Positions 22,841-31,871 of a DNA stretch of 64,000 nt are shown here, in pieces. Both the position numbers and the translations under genes were made by a program. The notes under the pieces were generated by a model, which saw nothing but the letters and a program-made list of their open reading frames with translations, was not told where the DNA came from and ran no database searches. Position 1 is the stretch's first letter. Each line of letters starts with the position of its first letter. The stretch covers positions 3,720,001 through 3,784,000 of the forward strand of contig NZ_CP016172.1 in the NCBI RefSeq assembly GCF_001676725.1. The letters run 5' to 3'. The DNA comes from Bordetella flabilis. GTDB lineage: Bacteria; Pseudomonadota; Gammaproteobacteria; Burkholderiales; Burkholderiaceae_B.

Positions 22841-25196
22841 ACGACTCGCTCCCAAAGAACGCCGCCTGACTTTGTGGTTCCGCATCGCCCTGGTACTGGT
22901 CGTATGCCTGGGGTTGTGGCAGTGCCGCCATGGCTTTCCGGTATCGGCCAGCCTGCTGGACCTGGTGCCCGCAACGCGGGGCGATGCCATGCAGCAGCGC
23001 GCCGACGAGCGCATCGAAGCGCCGCTGAAGCGGCAACTGGTCGCCCTGGTCAGCGCGCCGGAGCGCGAACGCGCCATCGAACTGGCGCGGGGCATGGGCC
23101 ACCTGTGGCGCCATACCGGGCTGTTCGCCGATGTGCACGTGGACGCCGACATCGACGTCGATGCCGTGCGCAAGCAGTTGTCGACGCAGCGCCTGGCGCT
23201 GCTGCCGCCCGCGGCCCGCGACGCCCTCATGCGCGATCCCGCCGGCTATGCCGCGCGCCGCGTCCGTGAATTGTCCGATCCATTTTCGTCGGGGGGGCTG
23301 GTGCCGGCCAACGACGACCTGCTGGGCCTGGCGCGCGCCGCCGAACGCGCCTTGCGCAGCCCCGGCGCGGTACAGCTGGACCTGTCCAGTGGCACGCTGA
23401 TCGCGCATGCGGACGACAAGGACTGGGTGCTGGTGCGCGCCCAGACCAGCGGCGATGCCTTCGACGGCGCTTCGCCCGAAAAAGTCGCGGCACTGGTCGC
23501 CGAGACGCGCGCCTCCATCGCGCAGGACGGCGGCCGGTTGCTGGTGGCCGGCGGCCCCCTGTTCGCGGCCGAAGGGCGCGCGCGCGCCGTGCAGGAGAGC
23601 AGCTGGATCGGCGGCGTCGCCATGCTGGGCATCATTGCCGTCCTGCTGCTGACGATGCGGCGCTGGCGCTCGCTGCTGGCCTTCGTCCCCGTGGCCGTGG
23701 GCCTGCTCTGCGGCGTCGTGGCCTGCGTGGCCGTGTTCGGCACCATCCATGTGTTGACGCTGGTCATCGGCGCCAGCCTGATCGGCATCGCCATCGACTT
23801 CCCCATGCACCTGCTGGGCAAGCGCTACGGCATGGCCGACTGGCAGGCCTGGCCGGTCTTGCATCGCGTGCTGCCCGGGCTGACGATCAGCCTGGCTGCC
23901 ACGCTGGTGGGCTACCTGGCGCTGGTGTTCACGCCTTTTCCCGCCTTGACGCAAACCGCCGTATTTTCCGCCGCGGGCCTGCTCGGGGCGTATGCCTGCA
24001 CCGTGTGCGAATTGCCGAACTGGCTGCGCGGCTGGCAGCCGCGTCCCTTCACGCCGCTGCTGGGCCTTGCCGACGCGCTGCTGCGCAGGCTGGCCGCATG
24101 GAGCGCCCGCCGCACCCTGCCGTGGCTGGCCGCCGGCGTCGCCCTGGTATGCATCGGCGGCGTCCTGCATCTGCGCACGCAGGACGACCTGCGCCAATGG
24201 CTGGCCCTGCCGGCGCCCTTGCTGCAGCAGGCGCAGCAAATCGGCCGCATCACCGGGATCGAACCGACCAGCCAGTACTACCTGGTGCGTGCGGCCGATC
24301 CCGATGAGCTGTGGCAGCGCCAGGCCGCGCTGGACCGCCGGCTGGACGCGCTGACCGCCTCCAAGGCGCTGGACGGCTATCTGTCGCTGAACCAGTTGCT
24401 GGCGCCGGATGGTGCGCAACAGGCCTTGCGCGACCGCCTGCGGGACGCCCACTGGCGGGCCCGCCTGACACCGTCCTTCGAGGCGGTCGGCATCCCGGCC
24501 GAAGCCCTGCAACAGGAGCTCGATGCGCTGACGGAGCTGCCCCCCGCCACCATCGACGAGGTGCTCGCCGGCCCGCTGGGCCAGAGCCGGCGCATGTTGT
24601 GGCTGGGCCAGGACCACGGCCAGGTTGCGGCCCTGGTCACGCTGCAAGGCCTGCGCGACCCTCAGGCTGCCGCCGAAGCGGCGCGCGGACTGGACGGCGT
24701 GTCCTTCGTCGACCGCAGCGGCGAACTGAACGGGACCTTCGCCGCCACCCGCATCCGGGCGGCCGAACTGAAGCTATTGTCCTATGTGGCGGCGGCGGCG
24801 CTGCTCTGGGCCACGCTGGGACGGGCGGCGACCTGGCGCCTGCTGTCGGTCCCGCTCGCGGCCACCGCCTGCACCCTGGCCGCGCTGGGACTGCTGGGAC
24901 AGCCGCTCACCCTGTTCAGCCTGTTCGGGCTGCTGCTGGTGTCGGCAATCGGCCTGGATTACGCCATCGTCATGCACGAGCGCGTGGCAGGCGCGCCGGC
25001 CAGCTTCGTCGGCATCCTGCTCGCCGCGGCGACGACCATGCTGTCCTTCGGGCTGCTGGCGCTGAGCACCACGCCGGCCATTTCCAATTTCGGCCTGTCC
25101 GTCGGCATCGGCGTGGCGTTCTGCGTCCTGTGGGCGCCCTGGGTACGGCCTGCCGGCCCTGCCGGGACGCCCGCCGGCCCTTCCTCAAAAGCATAA
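22815..25196 (+). CDS. APE cluster MMPL/RND-family exporter
   Basis: A 793-residue inner-membrane transporter built as two RND halves. A first transmembrane segment (about 22-37) is followed by a large periplasmic domain, then a block of five or six segments (about 255-390). A second periplasmic loop and a C-terminal block (about 655-785) containing GLDYAIVMHER complete it. This class exports aryl polyene lipid toward the LolA-like carrier. It starts within the preceding gene and ends 8 bases before the flavoprotein gene. Confidence 0.9.
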   Translation: MKAAISTPERLAPKERRLTLWFRIALVLVVCLGLWQCRHGFPVSASLLDLVPATRGDAMQQRADERIEAPLKRQLVALVSAPERERAIELARGMGHLWRHTGLFADVHVDADIDVDAVRKQLSTQRLALLPPAARDALMRDPAGYAARRVRELSDPFSSGGLVPANDDLLGLARAAERALRSPGAVQLDLSSGTLIAHADDKDWVLVRAQTSGDAFDGASPEKVAALVAETRASIAQDGGRLLVAGGPLFAAEGRARAVQESSWIGGVAMLGIIAVLLLTMRRWRSLLAFVPVAVGLLCGVVACVAVFGTIHVLTLVIGASLIGIAIDFPMHLLGKRYGMADWQAWPVLHRVLPGLTISLAATLVGYLALVFTPFPALTQTAVFSAAGLLGAYACTVCELPNWLRGWQPRPFTPLLGLADALLRRLAAWSARRTLPWLAAGVALVCIGGVLHLRTQDDLRQWLALPAPLLQQAQQIGRITGIEPTSQYYLVRAADPDELWQRQAALDRRLDALTASKALDGYLSLNQLLAPDGAQQALRDRLRDAHWRARLTPSFEAVGIPAEALQQELDALTELPPATIDEVLAGPLGQSRRMLWLGQDHGQVAALVTLQGLRDPQAAAEAARGLDGVSFVDRSGELNGTFAATRIRAAELKLLSYVAAAALLWATLGRAATWRLLSVPLAATACTLAALGLLGQPLTLFSLFGLLLVSAIGLDYAIVMHERVAGAPASFVGILLAAATTMLSFGLLALSTTPAISNFGLSVGIGVAFCVLWAPWVRPAGPAGTPAGPSSKA

Positions 25197-25204
25197 GAAC
25201 CCAC

Positions 25205-26458
25205 ATGGAAAACCACGAAATCGTCATCATCGGGGCCGGCCCCGCCGGCGCGGTCGCCGCCGGCCTGCTGCGCCGGCAGGGGCATCGGGTCCTGGTCCTG
25301 GAAAGGCAGCGCTTCCCGCGCTTTTCCATCGGCGAAAGCCTGCTGGCCCATTGCATCGAATTCATCGATGAAGCCGGCATGCTGCCGGCCGTGGAGGCGG
25401 CGGGCTTCCAGGTGAAGAACGGCGCGGCCTTCGCCTGGGGCGATCGCTACACCGCCTTCGATTTCCGCGACAAGGTCACGCCGGGCCCCGGCACCACCTT
25501 CCAGGTATTGCGGGCGCGCTTCGACAAGATCCTGGCCGACGAAGCCGCGCGCCAGGGCGCCGAGGTGCGCTACGAACAGGAAGTCGTCGCTGCGGATTTC
25601 ACGGGCCCGACGCCCCTGCTGTCCGTGCGCGACGCCGGCGTGCCTGACGCGCCGGTACGCCGGATCGGCGCGCGCTTCGTCCTGGACGCCAGCGGCTACG
25701 GCCGTGTGCTGGCCCGCCTGCTGGACCTGGAACGGCCCAGTGGCCTGCCGCCCCGCAAGGCGATCTTCACCCATGTCGAGGACCGCATCACCGACCCGGC
25801 CTTCGACCGCGAAAAAATCCTGATCACCGTGCATCCAGACCAGCCGGCCATCTGGTACTGGCTGATTCCGTTCTCCGACGGGCGCTGCTCGCTGGGGGTG
25901 GTGGGCGGCGAAAGCCTGCTTGGGGACGATGCGGACCTCATGGCCACGCTGCGTCGCCTGGTCGACGCCGCGCCGAACCTGAAGCGGCTGCTGGCCGACG
26001 CCGTATGGGACACGCCGGCCAACACCATAGGCGGCTATGCCGCCAGCGTCACGCGGCTGCACGGCCCCGGCTATGCCCTGCTGGGCAACGCGGCGGAGTT
26101 CCTGGACCCGGTTTTCTCGTCGGGCGTCACCATCGCGCTGCATTCGTCCAAGCTCGCCACCGACGCCCTGCACCGTCAATTGCACGGTCAGGCGGTCGAT
26201 TGGGAAGCCGACTTCGCCGCGCCGCTCATGCGGGGCGTGGAAACCTTCCGCACCTATGTCGAAGGCTGGTATGCGGGCACTTTCCGCGACGTGGTGTTCT
26301 ATGAACGTGCGCAACCCGATATCCGCCGCATGATTTCCTCCATCCTGGCCGGCTATGCCTGGGACCGCGCCAATCCTTTCGTCGCCGAGCATGCGCGCCG
26401 CCTGCGCGCCCTGGCGGAAATCTGCGCGCCCAGACCTCCCGCGGCCGCGACGGCCTGA
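25205..26458 (+). CDS. Halogenase-like FAD-dependent oxidoreductase of the APE cluster
   Basis: A 417-residue flavoprotein of the tryptophan-halogenase/geranylgeranyl-reductase superfamily. GAGPAG (10-15) is the FAD dinucleotide motif. IGESLL (42-47), Lys71 in FQVKNGAAF, and WYWLIP (217-222, fitting the WxWxIP halogenase motif) are all present, and GNAAEFLDPVFSSGV is the FAD-proximal C-terminal block. Xanthomonadins, relatives of aryl polyenes, are brominated by an enzyme of this group. It may halogenate or hydroxylate the aryl head; halogenation is an inference from motifs. Confidence 0.8.
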   Translation: MENHEIVIIGAGPAGAVAAGLLRRQGHRVLVLERQRFPRFSIGESLLAHCIEFIDEAGMLPAVEAAGFQVKNGAAFAWGDRYTAFDFRDKVTPGPGTTFQVLRARFDKILADEAARQGAEVRYEQEVVAADFTGPTPLLSVRDAGVPDAPVRRIGARFVLDASGYGRVLARLLDLERPSGLPPRKAIFTHVEDRITDPAFDREKILITVHPDQPAIWYWLIPFSDGRCSLGVVGGESLLGDDADLMATLRRLVDAAPNLKRLLADAVWDTPANTIGGYAASVTRLHGPGYALLGNAAEFLDPVFSSGVTIALHSSKLATDALHRQLHGQAVDWEADFAAPLMRGVETFRTYVEGWYAGTFRDVVFYERAQPDIRRMISSILAGYAWDRANPFVAEHARRLRALAEICAPRPPAAATA

Positions 26459-26493
26459 AGCGACCGAAGAGACCGAAGAGACAATTGCCGCCG

Positions 26494-27054
26494 ATGATCC
26501 ATCCCTCCCACCCCACCCTGCGCCCCGCCATGCGCGCGCTGCTGGTCCTCTGCGCGCTCGTCCTGGCCGGCTGCGCCGGCGTGCCGCCCACACCGGTGGC
26601 GTCCGCCGATCTGGGACTGCCGCGCCGTGTCCACGTCACCCTGCAATCGCCAGGCGAGGTCCGGCAGGACGCGCTGCTGGTCGTACAGGCCGAAGGCGCG
26701 CACGGCACGCGGTGGTCGCTGTTCGATCCGCTGGGCATGCCCAAGGCGCGGCAGATCCTGCAGGACGGCCAATGGCGCAACGATGGGTTCATGCGGCCCA
26801 ACGGGGAGGCCAGCGACATGTTTTCGGCCATCCTGTTCGCCTGGACGCCGGTCGCGGCGCTGCCGTCCGCGTATGCGGGCGAGGACTGGCGCGACACCGC
26901 CACGCCCGACGGCGGGCGCGAGCGCGTGATGAACGAACTATGCGGGACGCGCTGGCGTGTCACATGGCGGCAAGGCGCCGCGGCCGATACCTTCACCATC
27001 ACCACGGGTGGCGGCAGCACCTGGCGCGTGGAACCGCTGAAGGATACGCCGTGA
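26494..27054 (+). CDS. APE cluster lipoprotein (DUF3261 family)
   Basis: A 186-residue lipoprotein. A lipobox LVLAGC lies near residue 28, after a hydrophobic signal. WSLFDPLGMPKARQILQDGQW is the DUF3261 landmark. Genes of this family sit between the exporter and ketosynthase genes in aryl polyene operons, and an outer-membrane role in pigment placement is likely. An ATG at 26530 (MRALL) would give a shorter signal and is also possible. The stop overlaps the GTG start of apeO. Confidence 0.8.
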   Translation: MIHPSHPTLRPAMRALLVLCALVLAGCAGVPPTPVASADLGLPRRVHVTLQSPGEVRQDALLVVQAEGAHGTRWSLFDPLGMPKARQILQDGQWRNDGFMRPNGEASDMFSAILFAWTPVAALPSAYAGEDWRDTATPDGGRERVMNELCGTRWRVTWRQGAAADTFTITTGGGSTWRVEPLKDTP

Positions 27055-28265
27055 TTGCGTCGGCCCCCACCGCCTGGCTCGGCACGCCGGGCATCGTGTG
27101 CGCCCTGGGGCGCGGCATCGACGACGTCGCGGCGGCGGCGCTGCGCGGCGCGAGCGCCGGCATGCAGGCGCAAGCCGGCTGGGTCCGGGACCGCCGCATC
27201 GTGGTGGGGGCGGTGCAGGCGCCCCTGCCGGCGCTGCCGGCGGGCATGCCCTCCCACTACGACAGCCGCAACAACCGGCTGCTGCTGGACGCCGCCCTGC
27301 AGATCGAACCGGCGCTGCGAGCCACCGTCGCGCGGTACGGCAACACGCGCGTCGGTATCGTGCTGGGCACCAGCACCTCCGGCGTCAACGAAAACGCCGC
27401 CGCCTTCCACACGCTGGCGCAAGACGGCGCCTGGCCGCCCGGGTACGACTACCGCCGGCAGGCGCTGGCCGCACCGTCCGCCTTCCTGGCCGACTGGCTG
27501 GGGCTGGCGGGTCCTGCCTATACGCTTTCCACCGCCTGCACGTCCGGCGCGCGCGCGTTGCTCTCGGCCAAGCGCCTGCTGGCCATGGGCGTGTGCGACG
27601 CGGTGGTCTGCGGCGGTGTCGATACGCTTTGCCGGCTGACCATCAACGGCTTCGCCGCGCTGGAAGCCCTGGCCGCCGCACACTGCAATCCGTTTTCCGC
27701 CCATCGCGACGGCATCAACATCGGCGAAGGCGCGGCCCTGTTCATCATGCAGCGCGACCGACCCGCCGGCCGCGCCGCGGCCCTGCTGGGGGGCGGCGCC
27801 AGTTCCGACGCCTGGCATATGTCGGCCCCCGACCCCACCGGCGCGGGCGCTGCGCGCGCCATGCGCGCCGCGCTCGCCGATGCCGGCATGCAGCCCGGCG
27901 ATATTGGCTGGCTGAATCTGCACGGCACCGCCACGCAGCACAATGACGCGATGGAAAGCAAGGCGGTGGCCGAGGTATTCCCGGACGGTGTCGCATGCAC
28001 GTCCACCAAGCCGCTCACCGGCCATACCCTGGCGGCGGCAGGCGCTATCGAGGCCGCCCTGTGCTGGGCCGTGCTGGACGAGGCGGGCCTCGCCGGCCGC
28101 CTGCCACCGCAGTCCTGGGACGGTGTCGCCGACGCGGCGCTGCCGTCGCTGGACCTCACCACGGCCGGCCGCCGCCTGCCCGCCGACCGCCCGCGCGTGA
28201 CCATGAGCAATTCCTTCGCCTTCGGCGGCAGCAATGCCAGCCTGATCCTTGGAGCGCTGCCATGA
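27051..28265 (+). CDS. apeO: APE beta-ketoacyl-ACP synthase ApeO
   Basis: A 404-residue ketosynthase. The active-site cysteine is Cys163 in STACTSGA. LHGTATQHND and KPLTGHTLAAAGA supply the two catalytic histidines and the lysine. The start is GTG at 27051, overlapping the lipoprotein stop (GTGA); no ATG is better placed. ApeO works with ApeC as an elongating pair. ApeP follows with an ATGA overlap. Confidence 0.9.
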   Translation: MIASAPTAWLGTPGIVCALGRGIDDVAAAALRGASAGMQAQAGWVRDRRIVVGAVQAPLPALPAGMPSHYDSRNNRLLLDAALQIEPALRATVARYGNTRVGIVLGTSTSGVNENAAAFHTLAQDGAWPPGYDYRRQALAAPSAFLADWLGLAGPAYTLSTACTSGARALLSAKRLLAMGVCDAVVCGGVDTLCRLTINGFAALEALAAAHCNPFSAHRDGINIGEGAALFIMQRDRPAGRAAALLGGGASSDAWHMSAPDPTGAGAARAMRAALADAGMQPGDIGWLNLHGTATQHNDAMESKAVAEVFPDGVACTSTKPLTGHTLAAAGAIEAALCWAVLDEAGLAGRLPPQSWDGVADAALPSLDLTTAGRRLPADRPRVTMSNSFAFGGSNASLILGALP

Positions 28266-28828
28266 GCGCCGCTCCGTGGTCCGTATCGCAACTGCTGCCC
28301 CACGCCGGCGCCGCCATCCTGATCGACGCCGTGGAGGACTGGGATGAAGAAACGCTGCGGGCGACCGCCGTCATCAAGGCCGATGGGCCGTACAGCGACG
28401 AGGACGGCACCCTGCCGCCCTGGATGGGCCTGGAGATCATGGCGCAGGCCGTCGGCGCCTGGGCCGGCTGCCAGGCTCGCCATGCCGGCATGGACGTAGG
28501 CCTGGGCTTCCTGCTCGGCACGCGGCGCTACGAATGCCACACGCCATGTTTCCAGCCCGGCACCCGCCTGGCCGTCCAGGTGAAGCGCTCATTGCAGGAC
28601 GCTGCCGGCATGGGCGTATTCGAGTGCACGCTGCACGCCGGCGACACGCTGCTGGCGCACGCCCGGCTCAACGTCTATCGACCGGCGGACGCCCGTGCAT
28701 TTACCCAGGAATCGGCGCCGCCGGACGACCCCGCGACGATCGCGGTCCCGCCGGCGCGGCGCGATGCCGCGACGCCGGACCAGGATCCGGCGCAACCCTT
28801 GCTGTTCACCAACGACACCGCCCCATGA
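28262..28828 (+). CDS. apeP: APE 3-hydroxyacyl-ACP dehydratase ApeP
   Basis: A 188-residue hotdog dehydratase with LLPHAGAAILIDAV (catalytic His) and PWMGLEIMAQAVGAWAG (catalytic Glu). The C-terminal 45 residues after RLNVYRP are a low-complexity, Asp/Pro/Ala-rich tail not needed for the fold. With the ApeI domain fused to ApeH it provides two dehydratase activities for the conjugated chain. Both ends overlap the neighbours by four bases. Confidence 0.88.
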   Translation: MSAAPWSVSQLLPHAGAAILIDAVEDWDEETLRATAVIKADGPYSDEDGTLPPWMGLEIMAQAVGAWAGCQARHAGMDVGLGFLLGTRRYECHTPCFQPGTRLAVQVKRSLQDAAGMGVFECTLHAGDTLLAHARLNVYRPADARAFTQESAPPDDPATIAVPPARRDAATPDQDPAQPLLFTNDTAP

Positions 28829-29571
28829 CACAGACCGCCCCGCCTTCCATGCCGGTACTGGTGACCGGATCGAGCCGCGGCATCGGCCGCGCCATCGCGC
28901 TGACCCTAGCCGGACAGGGCTACACCCCCATCCTGCATTGCCGCGCCCGGCGCGACGAAGCCGAGGCCGTCCGCGCCCAGGTGCAGGCCCTGGGCCGTGC
29001 CGCCCGGGTGCTGCAATTCGACGTGCGCGACCGTGCGGCCACCGCGGCCGCCCTGAACGCCGACATCGACGCACACGGCGCCTATTACGGCGTCGTACTC
29101 AACGCCGGCCTGACCCGCGACGGCGCCTTCCCGGCGCTCACGGGCGACGACTGGGACGACGTGCTGCGCACCAACCTGGACGGCTTCTACAACGTGCTGC
29201 ACCCGCTCATCATGCCGATGATCCGGCGCCGCGCGCCCGGCCGCATCGTCTGCCTGACTTCCGTATCGGGCATCATCGGCAACCGCGGCCAGGTCAACTA
29301 CAGCGCGTCGAAGGCGGGCGTGATCGGGGCCGCCAAGGCGCTGGCCGTCGAGCTGGCCAAGCGGCGCATCACGGTCAATTGCGTGGCGCCGGGCCTTATC
29401 GATACCGACATGATCGACGCCGACGTCCCCGTGGAGCAGATCCTCAAGGCCGTCCCGGCCGAACGCATGGGCACGCCGGACGAAGTCGCCGCCGCGGTCG
29501 CCTTCTTCATATCGCCGGGGGCGGCCTACATCACCCGGCAGGTGCTGGGCGTCAACGGAGGACTGTGCTGA
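28825..29571 (+). CDS. apeQ: APE 3-ketoacyl-ACP reductase ApeQ
   Basis: A 248-residue short-chain reductase of the FabG type. VTGSSRGIGRA binds NADPH, LNAGLTRDGAF is the conserved Asn-Ala-Gly block, and SVSGIIGNRGQVNYSASKAG holds the catalytic Ser, Tyr and Lys. It reduces each keto intermediate of the polyene. Overlaps are 4 bases with apeP and 1 base with apeR (TGATG). Confidence 0.9.
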   Translation: MTQTAPPSMPVLVTGSSRGIGRAIALTLAGQGYTPILHCRARRDEAEAVRAQVQALGRAARVLQFDVRDRAATAAALNADIDAHGAYYGVVLNAGLTRDGAFPALTGDDWDDVLRTNLDGFYNVLHPLIMPMIRRRAPGRIVCLTSVSGIIGNRGQVNYSASKAGVIGAAKALAVELAKRRITVNCVAPGLIDTDMIDADVPVEQILKAVPAERMGTPDEVAAAVAFFISPGAAYITRQVLGVNGGLC

Positions 29572-30797
29572 TGAAACGCGTGGTGGTCACCGGCATGTCC
29601 GGCATCTGCGCACTGGGCGACGATTGGGCAACCGTGCGCGCGGCGTTCGCGAACAGGCGCAATGCCATCCAGTACATGTCCGAATGGGAACGCTATAAGG
29701 AGCTCGGAACCCGGCTGGCCGGCCCCGTGCCCGGCTTCGCCCCGCCCGCGCACTGGACACGCAAGCAGTTGCGCAGCATGGGCCGCGTGTCGCAGCTTTC
29801 CGTGCGCGCCGCCGAAGTCGCGCTGGACCATGCCGGCCTGCTGGGCGATCCGGACATCGCGGATGGCCGCATGGGCGTGGCCTGCGGCTCGTCCACCGGC
29901 AGTACGGCGGAGATCAAGGCCTTCGGCAACATGCTGCTCAATGGCGTGACGGAAGATCTCAGCGCCAATTCCTACGTCCGCATGATGCCGCACACCACGG
30001 CGGCCAACATCGGCATCTTCTTCGGGCTGAAGGGCCGCATCATCCCGACCTCCAGCGCCTGCACCTCGGGCAGCCAGGGCATCGGCTATGCCTTCGAAGC
30101 CATCCGCTACGGGCGCCAGGCCCTGATGCTGGCCGGCGGCGCCGAGGAGCTCTGCCCGAGCGAGGCATTGGTCTTCGATGCGCTGTACGCCACCAGCCAG
30201 CAGAACGACACGCCGCACCTGAGCCCCCGGCCCTACGACGCGGCGCGCGATGGCCTGGTGGTGGGCGAAGGGGCAGGCATGCTGGTGCTGGAAGACCTGG
30301 ACCACGCGCAGGCGCGCGGCGCACCCATCCACGCCGAAATCGTCGGCTTTGGCTGCAACTCCGACGGTACCCACATCACGCGGCCGGAAGCGGCCACCAT
30401 GCGCATCGCCATGGAGATGGCGCTGCGCGATGCCGGCTTGCCCGCGTCGGCGATCGGCTATGTGAACGGCCATGGCACGGCGACGGAACAGGGCGACATC
30501 GCCGAAACCCAGGCGACCGAAGCGGTCTTCGGGCGGGACATGGCCATCAGCTCGCAGAAAAGCTACCTGGGCCATACCCTCGGCGCGTGCGGCGCCCTGG
30601 AGTCCTGGTTCAGCATCGAGATGATGAACAGCGACTGGTACGCGCCCACGCTGAACCTGGAGAATGTCGACCCGCGCTGCGGGCAACTGGATTACCTGCG
30701 CGGTGACGGACGCGTGCTGGTGAACGAATACGTCATGAACAATAATTTCGCCTTCGGCGGCATCAATACGTCGCTGATCTTTCGCCGCTGGCGCTGA
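29571..30797 (+). CDS. apeR: APE beta-ketoacyl-ACP synthase ApeR
   Basis: A 408-residue FabF-like ketosynthase. Cys164 in SSACTSGSQG, NGHGTATEQGD and KSYLGHTLGACGALES give the full catalytic set. In the characterised APE system ApeR performs early condensations as a homodimer. It is the last biosynthetic gene; the next gene starts 32 bases later with its own AAGGA. Confidence 0.9.
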   Translation: MKRVVVTGMSGICALGDDWATVRAAFANRRNAIQYMSEWERYKELGTRLAGPVPGFAPPAHWTRKQLRSMGRVSQLSVRAAEVALDHAGLLGDPDIADGRMGVACGSSTGSTAEIKAFGNMLLNGVTEDLSANSYVRMMPHTTAANIGIFFGLKGRIIPTSSACTSGSQGIGYAFEAIRYGRQALMLAGGAEELCPSEALVFDALYATSQQNDTPHLSPRPYDAARDGLVVGEGAGMLVLEDLDHAQARGAPIHAEIVGFGCNSDGTHITRPEAATMRIAMEMALRDAGLPASAIGYVNGHGTATEQGDIAETQATEAVFGRDMAISSQKSYLGHTLGACGALESWFSIEMMNSDWYAPTLNLENVDPRCGQLDYLRGDGRVLVNEYVMNNNFAFGGINTSLIFRRWR

Positions 30798-30829
30798 CCC
30801 TTTCCCTCAACCCTGCAAAGGAAGCATCG

Positions 30830-31270
30830 ATGTCCCCGAGCCTGAAAACCCTGGCCAGCCTGACGCTGGCGCTGGCCTGCGTCCCCGCCGCGCACGCCGC
30901 CGACCGCACGGTCATGCGGCCGCTCCAGGAAGCGATCCAGAATGCCACCGCGGAAGGCAAGCTCGATGGCAGCGTGAAGTTCTATCTGGCCGGCACCGGC
31001 CCCTCCGGCAAGGTGCTGCAAGCCAACGTGGTGACCAACCGCAAGACCAACGCCTTCGGCAAGAGCGACGAAAAAGCCTGCGACTGGGCGGCGCAATCCG
31101 CGCTCATCTCGCTGCAGGAAGCGGCCAAGAGCGCCGGCGCGAACGCCGTCATCAATATCGTCAGCTATTACAAGAAGGTGGAGCGCAAAGACCCGCAGCA
31201 GTACGAATGCCATGCCGGCGCGGTCATCGCCGGCGTCGCGCTGCGCGGCGACCTGGCCGTGGTGAAGTAA
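30830..31270 (+). CDS. Periplasmic protein annotated in relatives as excinuclease-like; function unknown
   Basis: A 146-residue exported protein: a signal peptide of about 23 residues ending AHAA, then a small domain with KLDGSVKFYLAGT, CDWAAQSALISLQEAAKSAGANAVINIVSYY and YECHAGAVIAGVALRGDLA. Two cysteines could form a disulfide. Similar proteins are often labelled excinuclease ATPase subunit, but a secreted 14-kDa protein with no P-loop is not one. It is 32 bases downstream of apeR with AAGGA and may belong to the same transcript, suggesting an envelope role for the pigment. Confidence 0.7.
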   Translation: MSPSLKTLASLTLALACVPAAHAADRTVMRPLQEAIQNATAEGKLDGSVKFYLAGTGPSGKVLQANVVTNRKTNAFGKSDEKACDWAAQSALISLQEAAKSAGANAVINIVSYYKKVERKDPQQYECHAGAVIAGVALRGDLAVVK

Positions 31271-31279
31271 GCGCATCGG

Positions 31280-31311
31280 GGGATGGCCGGTTTACACTAA
31301 CCGGCCATCCC
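31280..31311. terminator. 13-bp perfect hairpin after the APE operon
   Basis: A 13-bp inverted repeat (31280-31292 and 31299-31311) with the 6-base loop TACACT lies just after the last gene of the pigment cluster. There is no T run, so it is either a factor-assisted terminator or a 3'-end stabiliser. It lies 34 bases before the next start. Confidence 0.55.
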
Positions 31312-31345
31312 ATCGCTACACGCGCAACGCACGAGGTTTATCCCC

Positions 31346-31807
31346 ATGAGCACCTCTACGCTCAAAGACACGCTGTCCGCCGCCGTCAAGGACGCCATGC
31401 GCGCCAAGGCCAGCGCGCGGCTCGCCACGCTGCGCTTCCTGCTCGCGGCGGTCAAACAGAAAGAAGTCGACGAACGCCGCGAACTGGCGGACGCCGAGAT
31501 CACGGCGATCATCGAGAAGCAGGTCAAGCAACGGCGCGAATCCATCGCCGCCTTCGAACAGGCGGGCCGCACGGAAACCGCCGAACAGGAGAAGGCCGAG
31601 CTGGCCGTGCTGCAGGAATTCCTGCCCCAGGCCGCCACGCCGGCCGAAATCGACGCCGCCATCGCCGCCGCTGTCGCAGAGGTCAACAAGCAGGGCGTCA
31701 CCGGACCCGCGGCCATGGGCAAGATCATGGCCATCCTGAAACCGGCGCTGGCCGGCAAGGCTGACATGTCCGCCGTGTCGCAGCAGGTGAAGGCGCGTCT
31801 CGCATAA
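31346..31807 (+). CDS. yqeY: GatB/YqeY domain-containing protein
   Basis: A 153-residue all-helical protein of the YqeY family: LRFLLAAVKQKEVDER, then EQEKAELAVLQEFLPQ, and VTGPAAMGKIMAILKP near the end. It resembles the tail domain of GatB amidotransferase and may bind tRNA; the role is unclear. In many bacteria it stands near rpsU-dnaG, but here it lies between the APE cluster and dinB. Confidence 0.92.
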   Translation: MSTSTLKDTLSAAVKDAMRAKASARLATLRFLLAAVKQKEVDERRELADAEITAIIEKQVKQRRESIAAFEQAGRTETAEQEKAELAVLQEFLPQAATPAEIDAAIAAAVAEVNKQGVTGPAAMGKIMAILKPALAGKADMSAVSQQVKARLA

Positions 31808-31871
31808 GCGCGGACGCCACGGCGCGCCGCGCGGGCGCCGCCGGCGCGTGGTCCTGCCGCGCCGGGCCGCC

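Noticed and set aside
30830..31270. Annotation as an excinuclease subunit
   Set aside because: The product is a secreted 146-residue protein without P-loop or zinc motif, so a DNA repair role is not supported.
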